A stretch of 64,000 nt of DNA from Ewingella sp049889095 (lineage in GTDB: Bacteria; Pseudomonadota; Gammaproteobacteria; Enterobacterales; Enterobacteriaceae), in NCBI GenBank assembly GCA_049889095.1, contig JBLJFK010000001.1; one strand, written 5' to 3'. A model generated the notes under the pieces. It saw only the letters and a list, made by a program, of their open reading frames with translations, was not told the DNA's origin and ran no database searches. Below are positions 44,584 to 53,410 of the stretch, piece by piece. Each line of letters starts with the position of its first letter. Position 1 is the stretch's first letter. Position numbers and translations under genes: made by a program.

Positions 44584-44910
44584 ATGTCTATCACTCACCA
44601 GTCAGTAACCAATACACGTGAAGTTAATCCCTCATCTTCTATTCTGCCCCCCGATTTTCATCAGAACTGGCATCCGGCAGATATCATCGCTGCGTTGCGT
44701 AAAAAAGGCACTACACTGGCTGCGTTGTCACGCGAGTCTGGCCTCTGCTCATCAACCCTGTCCAACGCACTTTCCCGGCCCTGGCCGAAAGGTGAGTTGC
44801 TGATAGCACAGGCCATTGGTGTCACCCCTTCTGAAATCTGGCCGCAGCGTTATTTCGATCAGAGCGGACGACCGATCGTAAAAAACATGAGGAATAAAAC
44901 GAAAATCTAA
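44584..44910 (+). CDS. Nlp/SfsB-type (Ner-like) helix-turn-helix regulator
   Basis: A 108-residue DNA-binding protein of the Ner/Nlp (SfsB) family. The HTH is DIIAALRKKGTTLAALSRESG then LCSSTLSNALSRPWPKGELL, ending in AIGVTPSEIWPQRYFDQ. Members include phage Mu Ner and E. coli SfsB/Nlp. The start at 44584 lies seven bases after CGGAG; an ATG at 44578 is also possible. A structured leader resembling a C4 antisense RNA with its target precedes it, so translation or transcription may be RNA-controlled. It is not adjacent to murA or ispB as in E. coli. Confidence 0.85.
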   Translation: MSITHQSVTNTREVNPSSSILPPDFHQNWHPADIIAALRKKGTTLAALSRESGLCSSTLSNALSRPWPKGELLIAQAIGVTPSEIWPQRYFDQSGRPIVKNMRNKTKI

Positions 44911-45174
44911 GCCTAAACTCTGGCGGTGAAGCGAACCTGAACCTTTTAAGCTCGCTTGTTGTCACCGCCTTAATGACAAAGGCCATCTGTTATAGTTTTT
45001 ATTCATAATATTGTTACTGTTATACATGCTATCTGCCGTGCTTAAATTCACGCCTCGCAAAAAACCAACGTGGCATGACCTTTCTTAGAGAATTCACCTG
45101 CAAATCTCATCGCGCACCTTCCGCTGCCTGCGCCTATGCTGAAAGAGTCATTCCGCAAAAAAACAGAGGTCGTT

Positions 45175-46611
45175 ATGTTTGGTCTGGATGCACTCGAACT
45201 GGCCCGGATCCAGTTTGCTTTCACCGTCTCGTTTCACATCATTTTCCCTGCCATCACCATCGGACTGGCCAGTTTTCTGGTTGTGCTCGAAGGTATGTGG
45301 CTGAAAACAAAAAAAGAGGAATACCGCGACCTGTACCATTTTTGGTCGAAAATTTTTGCGGTAAACTTCGGCATGGGCGTAGTTTCCGGGCTGGTGATGG
45401 CCTATCAGTTTGGGACCAACTGGAGTTTTTTTTCGTCGTTCGCCGGCAGTATCACTGGCCCGCTGCTAACGTATGAAGTGCTGACCGCCTTCTTCCTCGA
45501 AGCCGGTTTTCTTGGCGTCATGCTGTTTGGCTGGAACCGCGTCGGCCCCGGCTTACATTTTTTCGCCACCTGCATGGTGGCACTCGGTACGCTGATGTCC
45601 ACCTTCTGGATCCTGGCATCCAACAGCTGGATGCAAACGCCACAGGGCTTTGAGATCATCAATAATCAGGTGGTGCCGGTCGACTGGTTCAAGGTCATTT
45701 TCAACCCGTCGTTCCCCTACCGTTTGCTGCACATGACAACTGCGGCTTTCCTCTCTTCTGCCTTCTTTGTCGGGGCTTCAGCTGCGTGGCATTTGCTCAA
45801 GGGCCGCGACAACCCGGCGATGCGCACTATGCTTTCAATGGCAATGTGGATGGCGCTAATCGTCGCCCCCATTCAGGCGATGCTTGGTGATGCCCATGGC
45901 CTGAATACACTACAATATCAGCCAGCTAAAATTGCCGCGATTGAAGGCCACTGGGAGAATACCCACAGCGGACCGTCGCCGCTGGTGCTGATTGGCTATC
46001 CCGATATGAACCGTGAAGAGACGCGCTATGCCGTTGAGATCCCTTGGCTCGGTAGCTTGATTCTAACCCACAGTCTGGACCAGCAAATTCCTGCGCTGAA
46101 GTCTTTCGCCAAAGAGGACCGGCCAAACTCCACCATCATCTTCTTCACCTTCCGTATCATGGTTGGATTGGGGTTACTGATGATCCTGGCGGGCGTCTGG
46201 AGCCTGTGGCTGCGCCATCGTGGCACGCTTTACCGTTCACGGCCCTTCTTGCATTTTGTATTTTGGATGGGGCCTTCAGGTTTGCTGGCACTGCTGGCGG
46301 GCTGGTTCACCACAGAAATTGGCCGCCAGCCTTGGGTGGTGTACGGCCTGTTGCGCACTAAAGACGCGGTGTCGGGTCACGGCGCGATGCAGATGAGCAT
46401 CAGTCTGCTGCTGTTTATTCTGATTTACTGCTCGGTGTTTGGCGTCGGCTACCTGTACATGATGCGTCTGATCCGTAAAGGGCCGATCGCTCACGAAGGA
46501 TTAGAAACTAATCACGGCGGACCGGGGCAACATCGCACACCGGCCCGCCCTCTTTCTGCGGCGCAGGAATCGCTGAACGACCATGATAAAGGAGCTGACA
46601 ATGAGCATTGA
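45175..46611 (+). CDS. cioA: Cytochrome bd-type ubiquinol oxidase subunit I, cyanide-insensitive (CioA) type
   Basis: A 478-residue inner-membrane haem subunit. It begins MFGLDALELARIQFAFTVSFH, with the haem b595 His region of the family. It also has NFGMGVVSGLVMAYQFGTNW, GDAHGLNTLQYQPAKIAAIEGHW and TTEIGRQPWVVYGLLRT. The quinol-binding Q-loop after EGHWENTH is short compared with CydA of E. coli, which places it in the CIO subgroup. The start has AGAGG upstream of the ATG at 45175. It is the first gene of a cioAB-DUF2474 operon. The subgroup call is inferred from loop length. Confidence 0.9.
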   Translation: MFGLDALELARIQFAFTVSFHIIFPAITIGLASFLVVLEGMWLKTKKEEYRDLYHFWSKIFAVNFGMGVVSGLVMAYQFGTNWSFFSSFAGSITGPLLTYEVLTAFFLEAGFLGVMLFGWNRVGPGLHFFATCMVALGTLMSTFWILASNSWMQTPQGFEIINNQVVPVDWFKVIFNPSFPYRLLHMTTAAFLSSAFFVGASAAWHLLKGRDNPAMRTMLSMAMWMALIVAPIQAMLGDAHGLNTLQYQPAKIAAIEGHWENTHSGPSPLVLIGYPDMNREETRYAVEIPWLGSLILTHSLDQQIPALKSFAKEDRPNSTIIFFTFRIMVGLGLLMILAGVWSLWLRHRGTLYRSRPFLHFVFWMGPSGLLALLAGWFTTEIGRQPWVVYGLLRTKDAVSGHGAMQMSISLLLFILIYCSVFGVGYLYMMRLIRKGPIAHEGLETNHGGPGQHRTPARPLSAAQESLNDHDKGADNEH

Positions 46612-47608
46612 TCTTCCGCTGATCTGGTTTTTAATCATCGTCTTTGGCGTGATGATGTACGTGGTGATGGACGGCTTCGACTTAGGCATCGGCATTCTGT
46701 TTCCGTTGGTCAAAGAGGAACATGAACGCGACGTTATGATGAACACAGTGGCCCCGGTCTGGGACGGAAACGAGACCTGGCTGGTGCTCGGTGGTGCAGC
46801 ACTGTTTGGTGCTTTTCCGCTGGCCTACGCAGTGATCCTTGATGCATTGGCGATCCCGCTGACGCTGATGTTGTTCGGGCTGATTTTTCGCGGTGTGGCC
46901 TTTGAGTTTCGCTTTAAGGCCAGCGCAGAAAAACGCCATGTCTGGGACAAAGCCTTTATCTGGGGTTCGCTGTTTGCCACTTTCAGCCAAGGCGTGGTAC
47001 TCGGTGCGGTGATCAACGGCATTCCGGTGGTTAACCGTGCCTATGCCGGTGGTGCATTGGACTGGTTTTCGCCGTTCACGCTGTTCTGTGGCGTCGGGCT
47101 GGTGATCGCGTACGCCCTGCTTGGCTGCACCTGGCTCATTATGAAAACCGAAGGCCCATTGCAGGAGAATATGCAACGCCGGGTGAAACCGCTGTTGCTG
47201 GTCTTCCTGCTGGTGATAGCCGTCATCAGCCTGTGGACGCCGCTGATGCACTCTGCGATTGCTGACCGCTGGTTCACCATGCCAAATATTCTGTGGTTCC
47301 TGCCAGTGCCCGTTCTGGTGCTTCTGGTGTCGCTCTGGATGCTGCGAACGGTGAATCAAAAGTCACACCACGCGCCGTTCCTGCTGACGCTGGCTCTGAT
47401 ATTTCTTGGCTATAGCGGCCTCGGGATCAGCATCTGGCCGAACATCATTCCCCCTTCCATCACGCTGTGGGAAGCCGCCGCACCGCCGCAAAGCCTAAGC
47501 TTTATGCTGGTCGGCGCGATTATTATCATCCCGATCATTCTGGTTTACACCTTCTGGAGCTACTACGTGTTCCGGGGGAAAGTGACCCACGATCAGGGCT
47601 ATCATTGA
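46601..47608 (+). CDS. cioB: Cytochrome bd-type ubiquinol oxidase subunit II (CioB/CydB)
   Basis: A 335-residue, eight-helix partner of CioA. Signature stretches are MYVVMDGFDLGIGILFPL, VAPVWDGNETWLVLGGAALFGAFP and IWPNIIPPSITLWEAAAPP. Its ATG lies 11 bases inside the cioA reading frame, after GGAG, so the two are coupled. It completes the membrane oxidase that transfers electrons from ubiquinol to oxygen. Confidence 0.93.
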   Translation: MSIDLPLIWFLIIVFGVMMYVVMDGFDLGIGILFPLVKEEHERDVMMNTVAPVWDGNETWLVLGGAALFGAFPLAYAVILDALAIPLTLMLFGLIFRGVAFEFRFKASAEKRHVWDKAFIWGSLFATFSQGVVLGAVINGIPVVNRAYAGGALDWFSPFTLFCGVGLVIAYALLGCTWLIMKTEGPLQENMQRRVKPLLLVFLLVIAVISLWTPLMHSAIADRWFTMPNILWFLPVPVLVLLVSLWMLRTVNQKSHHAPFLLTLALIFLGYSGLGISIWPNIIPPSITLWEAAAPPQSLSFMLVGAIIIIPIILVYTFWSYYVFRGKVTHDQGYH

Positions 47609-47615
47609 GGTAATA

Positions 47616-47783
47616 ATGAAAAAACTCATCAGAGAGATGGACGATCAGAGCGTGATCCGCCAGCCGTGGTGGAAACGCGTGGGTTGGCTGGCCATCATCT
47701 GGGCCGGCAGCGTACTGACGCTGTTTGTGGTAGCGTCACTGTTCAGGTTGTTAATGACGGCGGCAGGAATGCGGAGTCATTAA
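47616..47783 (+). CDS. DUF2474 small membrane protein, third gene of the cio operon
   Basis: A 55-residue single-helix protein. The motif QPWWKRVGWLAIIWAGSVL is diagnostic of DUF2474, which follows cydB/cioB genes. It starts 7 bp after the cioB stop with GAGG upstream. By analogy with CydX/CydH it probably stabilises the oxidase. A strong terminator follows. Confidence 0.88.
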   Translation: MKKLIREMDDQSVIRQPWWKRVGWLAIIWAGSVLTLFVVASLFRLLMTAAGMRSH

Positions 47784-47790
47784 ATAAAAA

Positions 47791-47819
47791 CGGACACCGC
47801 GTGTCGCACGCGGTGTCCG
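47791..47819. terminator. Bidirectional terminator between the cio operon and fieF
   Basis: A 13-bp perfect stem CGGACACCGCGTG / CACGCGGTGTCCG with a 3-nt loop. A-rich sequence precedes it, giving U residues for the minus-strand transcript. Confidence 0.85.
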
Positions 47820-47840
47820 ATATAAAACCGCCAACGACGC

Positions 47841-48761
47841 TTACTTAACAATATTATTTAGCAGATCATCCAGCCGGTCGTCGTCAATACCGGCCGGTTC
47901 GAGATGCGCCGTGACATCTGCCACCTTAAACAACAGGCTGACGGCCACTTCGGCGGCATCGCCGATATCATGCCCAACATCCACAGACAATCCGCCATCC
48001 ACTTCCACGTGAAACTCCACGAACACGCGGTCACCGCCGTTACGGGTGCGAATATCATGCACACCGCTGACGCCATTCACACTGAGGACAGCATGTTTGA
48101 TACGTTTGCGGTCCTCAATGTCCAATTCGCGATCCAGCAGTTGCTTAAGGGCGTCGCCGACCATACCGCGTGCGTTCCAGATCATATAGAACGATATCAG
48201 CAGCGCACCGATAGAATCAGAACGCGTCCAGCCAAGATAGCTTTCCAGTACCAGCGCCACCAGCACTGCAATATTGACCGCTACGTCGGTAATATAATGT
48301 GCGCGATCGGCGGCAATCGCCGTTGAACCTGTGCGCTTCACTACATAAGTTTGCATCAGCACCAGACAAATAGCTGCGCAGCTACTCCCGATGATCACCC
48401 AAATACCCAGTCCCAACTGCGCCAGCGGTTGCGGATTGATAATGCGGCTGATGGATTCCCCCCCCAGCACCAGACCCGCAGCACCGAGTAATAAAGCCTG
48501 CACAAAGGCCGCAACGGCTTCGGCTTTGCCATGCCCATAGCGGTGGCCTTTATCGGCTGGCCGACCGGCATAACTCACACCAATCAACGTCACCATTGAA
48601 GCCAGCACATCAACAAGACCATCCGCAGCGGAAGTCAGCATGGCAATTGATCCGGTGGCGACCCAGGCCCAGACTTTGACGAATACCAACACCAGCGCCA
48701 CGCACACTGAAATCAGTGAGGCCACGCGGGTCAAACCTTTATACGGTGCAGGACGGCTCAT
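47841..48761 (-). CDS. fieF: Cation-diffusion-facilitator efflux pump FieF (YiiP)
   Basis: A 306-residue CDF transporter that exports Zn2+, Fe2+ or similar divalent ions in exchange for protons. The transmembrane site is complete: Asp47 and Asp51 in SAADGLVD, and His156 and Asp160 in DRAHYITD, matching E. coli YiiP positions 45, 49, 153 and 157. The C-terminal ferredoxin-like domain (GVSGVHDIRTRNGGDRVFVEFHVEVDG) is present. It is monocistronic, with a shared terminator. The upstream 280 bp shows no operator that I can name. Confidence 0.92.
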   Translation of the reverse strand: MSRPAPYKGLTRVASLISVCVALVLVFVKVWAWVATGSIAMLTSAADGLVDVLASMVTLIGVSYAGRPADKGHRYGHGKAEAVAAFVQALLLGAAGLVLGGESISRIINPQPLAQLGLGIWVIIGSSCAAICLVLMQTYVVKRTGSTAIAADRAHYITDVAVNIAVLVALVLESYLGWTRSDSIGALLISFYMIWNARGMVGDALKQLLDRELDIEDRKRIKHAVLSVNGVSGVHDIRTRNGGDRVFVEFHVEVDGGLSVDVGHDIGDAAEVAVSLLFKVADVTAHLEPAGIDDDRLDDLLNNIVK

Positions 48762-49011
48762 CGGCGGTTCCGGAAAATAACATCAGTTTGAGAACTATTC
48801 ACACAGGGTTCCTGATACAAAATTGGATTTTATAAATTAACAAGGTATTACCACTAAATGGGCGACGTGGATTATACCCTTTTTTCTCTTTTTTAGGAGC
48901 AAGCCTATGGTGTGGATTTTCGTGCCCTCACTGTACTAACTTGACGCTTATTTACTTGCTTTTACATCAATACAATCTAGGGTGAAACGAGAATAATGAG
49001 ATCCCTCATTC

Positions 49012-50271
49012 ATGCATCATGCCCATAACCAGATGAGTATTATGACCACTAATAAAAATGACGCCACCCACCACAACAATGCACCTTCAACCGACGCACA
49101 ATCTGAACTCGATTCCAGCCAGATAAAAACCGGGGAAGGACACCGTTCTTCTTCGCCAAACGAGCACAACACGGACAGGGCTCCTTCTGATAAAGATCAA
49201 GGTGATAGTCCGCAGGGCGACGGTGAAAAACGCAAAGGGCCAGGCAAAAAACCGCTGATTATCCTGGGTGTTGTGGTGATTGTGATGGTGATTGTTGCGC
49301 TCGTTTGGTGGCTGATGACCAAAGATCAGATCACCACCGATGATGCCTTTACCGACGGTGACGCAGTCACCATCGCGCCAAAAATTTCCGGTTATGTCAC
49401 TAATCTGGTGGTAAAAGACAATCAACTGGTGAAAAAAGGCCAGTTGCTGGTGCAAATTGACCCACGTGATGCTACCGCACAGCGCGATCAGGCGCAGGCG
49501 CAGCTGGGCGTTGCGATTTCTCAACTGCATCAGGCGCAGGTGCAGTATGAACTCTCAAAGGTGCAGTATCCCGCCCAACTGGCACAGGCTCAGGCGCAGC
49601 AAACGCGAGCCGAAGCCAGTTTGCTGAACACCACGGCAGATTACCGCCGTCAGCACGGTGTCGATCCACGCGCCACCTCACAGCAAAATATTGACAGTGC
49701 CAGCGCGCAGTTGCGTTCTGCCAAAGCCGACCTGGAAAATGCCAAAGCGCAGGTAAAGGTTGCCGCGCAAGTCGGGTTGCAAATCCGTCAGGCAGAAACC
49801 AACGTCGAAGCGCGTCAGCAGCAAGTTGAACAGGCTAAAGCCCAGCTAGAAACCGCTGCGCTGAACCTCTCCTATGCCGATGTCCGCGCGCCTTACGATG
49901 GTTATGTCACCATGCGTAATGTGCAGTTGGGTACGCTGGTGCAGGCCGGCTCGTCGCTGTTCTCTATCGTTTCCCCCAATATATGGATAGTCGCTAACCT
50001 CAAAGAATCACAGCTCGAACGCATGCGTCCGGGTAACAAAGTGCTGATAAAGATTGATGCCTATCCGGACATCGAACTACACGGCCATGTCGACAGCGTG
50101 CAACAAGGCACCGGTTCACGCTTCTCCGCTTTCCCGGCGGAAAATGCGACCGGTAACTATGTGAAAATTGTGCAACGTGTGCCGGTGAAAATTGTTATCG
50201 ACAGCGGACTGGATCCAAAGCAACCGCTGCCATTAGGCCTTTCAGTTGACCCAACGGTTACCGTCGAATGA
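49012..50271 (+). CDS. HlyD/EmrA-family membrane fusion protein (periplasmic adaptor)
   Basis: A 419-residue adaptor. It has an unusually long, hydrophilic, low-complexity N-terminal cytoplasmic stretch (about 70 residues rich in His, Asn, Asp, Ser). One transmembrane helix follows (LIILGVVVIVMVIVALVWW), then the biotinyl-lipoyl-like domain with ITTDDAFTDGDAVTIAPKISGYV. The periplasmic coiled coil holds many Gln/Ala repeats. It ends at the partner-binding barrel (VKIVIDSGLDPKQPLPLGLS). It would bridge the inner-membrane MFS pump to the NodT channel. Alternative starts are at 49033 and 49042. Its stop overlaps the next gene (ATGA). Confidence 0.88.
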   Translation: MHHAHNQMSIMTTNKNDATHHNNAPSTDAQSELDSSQIKTGEGHRSSSPNEHNTDRAPSDKDQGDSPQGDGEKRKGPGKKPLIILGVVVIVMVIVALVWWLMTKDQITTDDAFTDGDAVTIAPKISGYVTNLVVKDNQLVKKGQLLVQIDPRDATAQRDQAQAQLGVAISQLHQAQVQYELSKVQYPAQLAQAQAQQTRAEASLLNTTADYRRQHGVDPRATSQQNIDSASAQLRSAKADLENAKAQVKVAAQVGLQIRQAETNVEARQQQVEQAKAQLETAALNLSYADVRAPYDGYVTMRNVQLGTLVQAGSSLFSIVSPNIWIVANLKESQLERMRPGNKVLIKIDAYPDIELHGHVDSVQQGTGSRFSAFPAENATGNYVKIVQRVPVKIVIDSGLDPKQPLPLGLSVDPTVTVE

Positions 50272-51836
50272 GTGAGGCTCGCAGCAGTTGGAAACCTGCC
50301 AGCAACCCGTGGGCGGTGGCTGCGGTCGTCACCATCGCGGTGTTTATGGAAATTTTAGACACCACGATCGTCAACGTCGCGCTGCCGCACGTCGCCGGCT
50401 CCCTCTCATCAAGTTACGATGAATCCACCTGGGTACTCACCTCGTATCTGGTGGCAAACGGTATCGTATTACCGATCTCCGCGTTTCTCAGTCGGGTACT
50501 GGGCCGCAAAAACTATTTTCTGATTTGTATCGGAATGTTCACCGTCTGCTCCTTCCTGTGCGGTATCGCCACCGAACTGTGGCAAATGATTCTGTTCCGC
50601 ATTTTGCAGGGCTTCTTCGGCGGGGGCTTGCAGCCGGTGCAACAATCCGTACTGCTCGATTACTTCAAACCGAAAGATCGCGGCAAAGCTTTTGGTCTGT
50701 CATCGATCGCCATTATCGTCGCGCCGGTGATCGGGCCGACCCTCGGGGGTTACATCACCGATAACATCAGTTGGCGCTGGATCTTCTTTATCAATATTCC
50801 GGTAGGTCTTATTGCCTTGCTGGCGATTTACCAACTGCTGGAAGATCCACCGTGGGAGCGCAAGGCAAAAGGCAAGCTGAGCATTGACTACATCGGGATT
50901 GGATTGATTGCGCTTGGCCTCGGTTGTTTGCAGGTGATGATGGACCGTGGCGAGGATGAAAACTGGTTCAATTCGGCCTTTATCGTCACCTTTGCACTCC
51001 TTGCCATCACCGGGATTGTCGGCGCAATTTACTGGCTGTTATATGCCAAAAAACCCGTAGTGGATTTGCGCTGTCTTAAAGACCGTAACTTCGCAGTTGC
51101 GGGTCTATTAATGGCGGGCATGTCGGTTATCCTGTATGGCAGTTCGGTGATTATTCCGCAGCTTTCGCAGCAACAGCTTGGCTACACAGCGACGCTCGCC
51201 GGGCTGGTGATGTCGCCTGGGGCAATTCTGATCGTCCTGTCGATTCCGCTGGTGTTGAAACTCATGCCTATCGTGCAGACGCGTTACATCATCGCCTTTG
51301 GCTTCTTCCTGCTGGCCGCGTCGTTTATCTACTCCGGCAGGCTAACGCCCAACGTCGATTTCACCACGCTGGTGTTGTACCGCAGCATGCAGTCGCTGGG
51401 CCTCGGCTTCCTGTTTGTGCCGCTCACAACTATCGCTTTTGTGACGATTCCGGAGCGTCTGAATGCCGATGCCGCCGCGTTGTTCACTATGTTCCGTAAC
51501 GTCGCTGGGTCGATTGGGATTTCGCTGTCTACCGCCGCGGTGACCGAACGCGGTCAGGCACATAGCGCCCATATGGTGAGCAACATGACGCCGTTTAACG
51601 AGCAGTTCAACCAAGCCCTTAGCCGCAGCGCCGCTGCCGTTCGCGATTTCGCACACGTGGCGGGTGACCCGATGCAGATCGCCACTGTGCGTATGTATCA
51701 GGAGATGATTTCGCAGTCGCGCATTCTGGCCTACATCGACGTCTTCAGTTACTGCGCCGTCGTCGCCGTTATTTTGATCCCCTTCTGTTTTCTGCTTTCG
51801 CCGGTTAAGAGCGAAGGCAGTGCCGGAGCACACTGA
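50268..51836 (+). CDS. EmrB-family DHA2 MFS exporter
   Basis: A 522-residue, 14-helix drug:proton antiporter. TM1 is followed by ILDTTIVNVALPHVAGSL. Also present are STWVLTSYLVANGIVLPISAFL, RILQGFFGGGLQPVQQSVL and APVIGPTLGGYITDNISWRWIFFINIPVG. This is close to EmrB/FarB-type pumps. It is translated from an ATG overlapping the adaptor stop (ATGA). Together with the adaptor and the NodT channel it forms a complete tripartite efflux system. The substrate is unknown. Confidence 0.9.
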   Translation: MSEARSSWKPASNPWAVAAVVTIAVFMEILDTTIVNVALPHVAGSLSSSYDESTWVLTSYLVANGIVLPISAFLSRVLGRKNYFLICIGMFTVCSFLCGIATELWQMILFRILQGFFGGGLQPVQQSVLLDYFKPKDRGKAFGLSSIAIIVAPVIGPTLGGYITDNISWRWIFFINIPVGLIALLAIYQLLEDPPWERKAKGKLSIDYIGIGLIALGLGCLQVMMDRGEDENWFNSAFIVTFALLAITGIVGAIYWLLYAKKPVVDLRCLKDRNFAVAGLLMAGMSVILYGSSVIIPQLSQQQLGYTATLAGLVMSPGAILIVLSIPLVLKLMPIVQTRYIIAFGFFLLAASFIYSGRLTPNVDFTTLVLYRSMQSLGLGFLFVPLTTIAFVTIPERLNADAAALFTMFRNVAGSIGISLSTAAVTERGQAHSAHMVSNMTPFNEQFNQALSRSAAAVRDFAHVAGDPMQIATVRMYQEMISQSRILAYIDVFSYCAVVAVILIPFCFLLSPVKSEGSAGAH

Positions 51837-51842
51837 TAAAAA

Positions 51843-53405
51843 ATGAAAAATCTGACATACACACTTTCCGCGCTGGCTCTGGCATTGACCGGTTGTTCCG
51901 TCGGCCCTGATTATCAGCAGCCAAAATCGACAACACCTGCGGCTTATAACGATATGAGCCGCCCGCAGGTTCAGGACGGTGCGTCAATCGCCCTGCCCTC
52001 AGAACCCAACCCGATATGGTGGAAAGCCTTTAAGGACCCACAGCTCGACAGCCTGATCGACCGTGCCATAGCCGGTAATATTTCACTGCAACAGGCCGTT
52101 CTGCGTATCGCCGGCGCGCGCGAGCAAGTCACACAGGCACGCGGCGCATGGATGCCATCACTTCAGGCCAACACCAAGTTCACCCGCCAGCAGCTGGGTT
52201 TAAAAGGCATACTCGAATCCAACGGCATTACCAGTCAGACTGAGAACTCAAGTCCTCAAGTCGCGAGCGCCATTGATTCCGCCACCGGACCATCGAATCT
52301 GTATCAAGGCAGCTTTGATGCCAGCTGGGAGCTGGATCTGTTCGGCGGTACACGCCGTCAGGTCGAAGCCGCTAACGCGCAGCAGCAGTCATCCCTGGAG
52401 CAGCGTAACGATGCACTGGTGTCACTACAGGCCGAAGTTGCGCGCGCCTATCTGCAACTGCGCGGTGCACAAAGCATTACCGCCGCTATTCAGACGCAGA
52501 TTGATGTCGCTCAGCAGACGCTGGAGCTGACTCAAAGTCAGCAAAAGAACGGTCTGGCTCCGCAGATGGATGTAGAAAACGCCCGTGCTCAGCTGGGTTC
52601 ACTGCGTGCCCAATTGCCACAGTATCAGGCCCAGGCGCGTCAGGCGATGAATGGGCTAGCGGTGTTGCTCGGCCAGGCTCCAGGCACACTTGATAGAGAA
52701 CTGACGCCCATCAAACCGATGCCAGCCTTACCTGCCGCTGTTCCCGTTGGCGTCCCATCACAGCTGGCGCGCCGCCGCCCGGACGTGCGCAAGGCGGAAG
52801 CGGATCTGCATGCCGCCACGGCTGAGATCGGCGTGTCAGTGGCACAAATGTTCCCGAGTATTTCGCTCACCGGCCAGTTTGGCATGCGCAACACTGACGC
52901 CAGTTATCTCGATAAATGGAGCAGCAACTTTTACTCCTTCGGCCCTTCGGTCACCCTGCCCATCTTCCAGGGCGGTCGGCTGGTCTCCAGTGTGCATCTC
53001 TCCCGCGCGCAGCAGGCTAATTCCGCACTGAATTATCGCCAGACGGTGCTGACTGCCTTGCAGGATGTCGATAACGCGCTGGTCAATTACCGTACCGATC
53101 AAGACCGCATGACCGGCCTTGATCAAACTACCAAAGCCTTGCAAACGACGTTTGAACTGGCATCCGACAGCTACCGCAAAGGACTGTCATCCTTTATCAA
53201 CGTGCTGGACGCCCAGCGTCAGCTGGCGCAGGCCAAACAGCAATCTGCTGCCGCAAAAGTGCAGACCAGTACCGATTTAGTCTCGCTCTACAAAGCCCTC
53301 GGCGGCGGCTGGGAGCCGTACCAGAATGTGAAATTGCCGACCTATACCGTTTTCGGTCCGGCAGCAACATCGGATGTCCGCGTGCAAACCACGGCTGAGG
53401 AATAA
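51843..53405 (+). CDS. NodT-family outer-membrane efflux lipoprotein (TolC-like)
   Basis: A 520-residue outer-membrane channel lipoprotein. The signal peptide ends in lipobox LTGC (Cys18), followed by SVGPDYQQP, the common NodT opening. Two internal TolC repeats are recognisable (for example ISLQQAVLRIAGAREQVTQARG and LSSFINVLDAQRQLAQAKQQ). The motif VPSQLARRRPDVRKAEADLHAATAEIGV is the family signature. It is the third gene of the efflux operon, 6 bp after the exporter gene. It provides the exit duct. Confidence 0.9.
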   Translation: MKNLTYTLSALALALTGCSVGPDYQQPKSTTPAAYNDMSRPQVQDGASIALPSEPNPIWWKAFKDPQLDSLIDRAIAGNISLQQAVLRIAGAREQVTQARGAWMPSLQANTKFTRQQLGLKGILESNGITSQTENSSPQVASAIDSATGPSNLYQGSFDASWELDLFGGTRRQVEAANAQQQSSLEQRNDALVSLQAEVARAYLQLRGAQSITAAIQTQIDVAQQTLELTQSQQKNGLAPQMDVENARAQLGSLRAQLPQYQAQARQAMNGLAVLLGQAPGTLDRELTPIKPMPALPAAVPVGVPSQLARRRPDVRKAEADLHAATAEIGVSVAQMFPSISLTGQFGMRNTDASYLDKWSSNFYSFGPSVTLPIFQGGRLVSSVHLSRAQQANSALNYRQTVLTALQDVDNALVNYRTDQDRMTGLDQTTKALQTTFELASDSYRKGLSSFINVLDAQRQLAQAKQQSAAAKVQTSTDLVSLYKALGGGWEPYQNVKLPTYTVFGPAATSDVRVQTTAEE

Positions 53406-53410
53406 GACCG

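Noticed and set aside
44235..44621. 129-codon plus-strand frame across the C4-like leader, and an 18-codon MVAQAGQPSGW frame inside it
   Set aside because: It overlaps the structured RNA and the start of the Nlp-type gene, and the composition follows the RNA helices. Such frames in C4 regions are often mis-annotated as proteins.
46682..47359. 225-codon minus-strand frame opposite cioB
   Set aside because: Rich in His, Gln and Arg, as antisense of membrane-protein codons; overlaps a certain gene.
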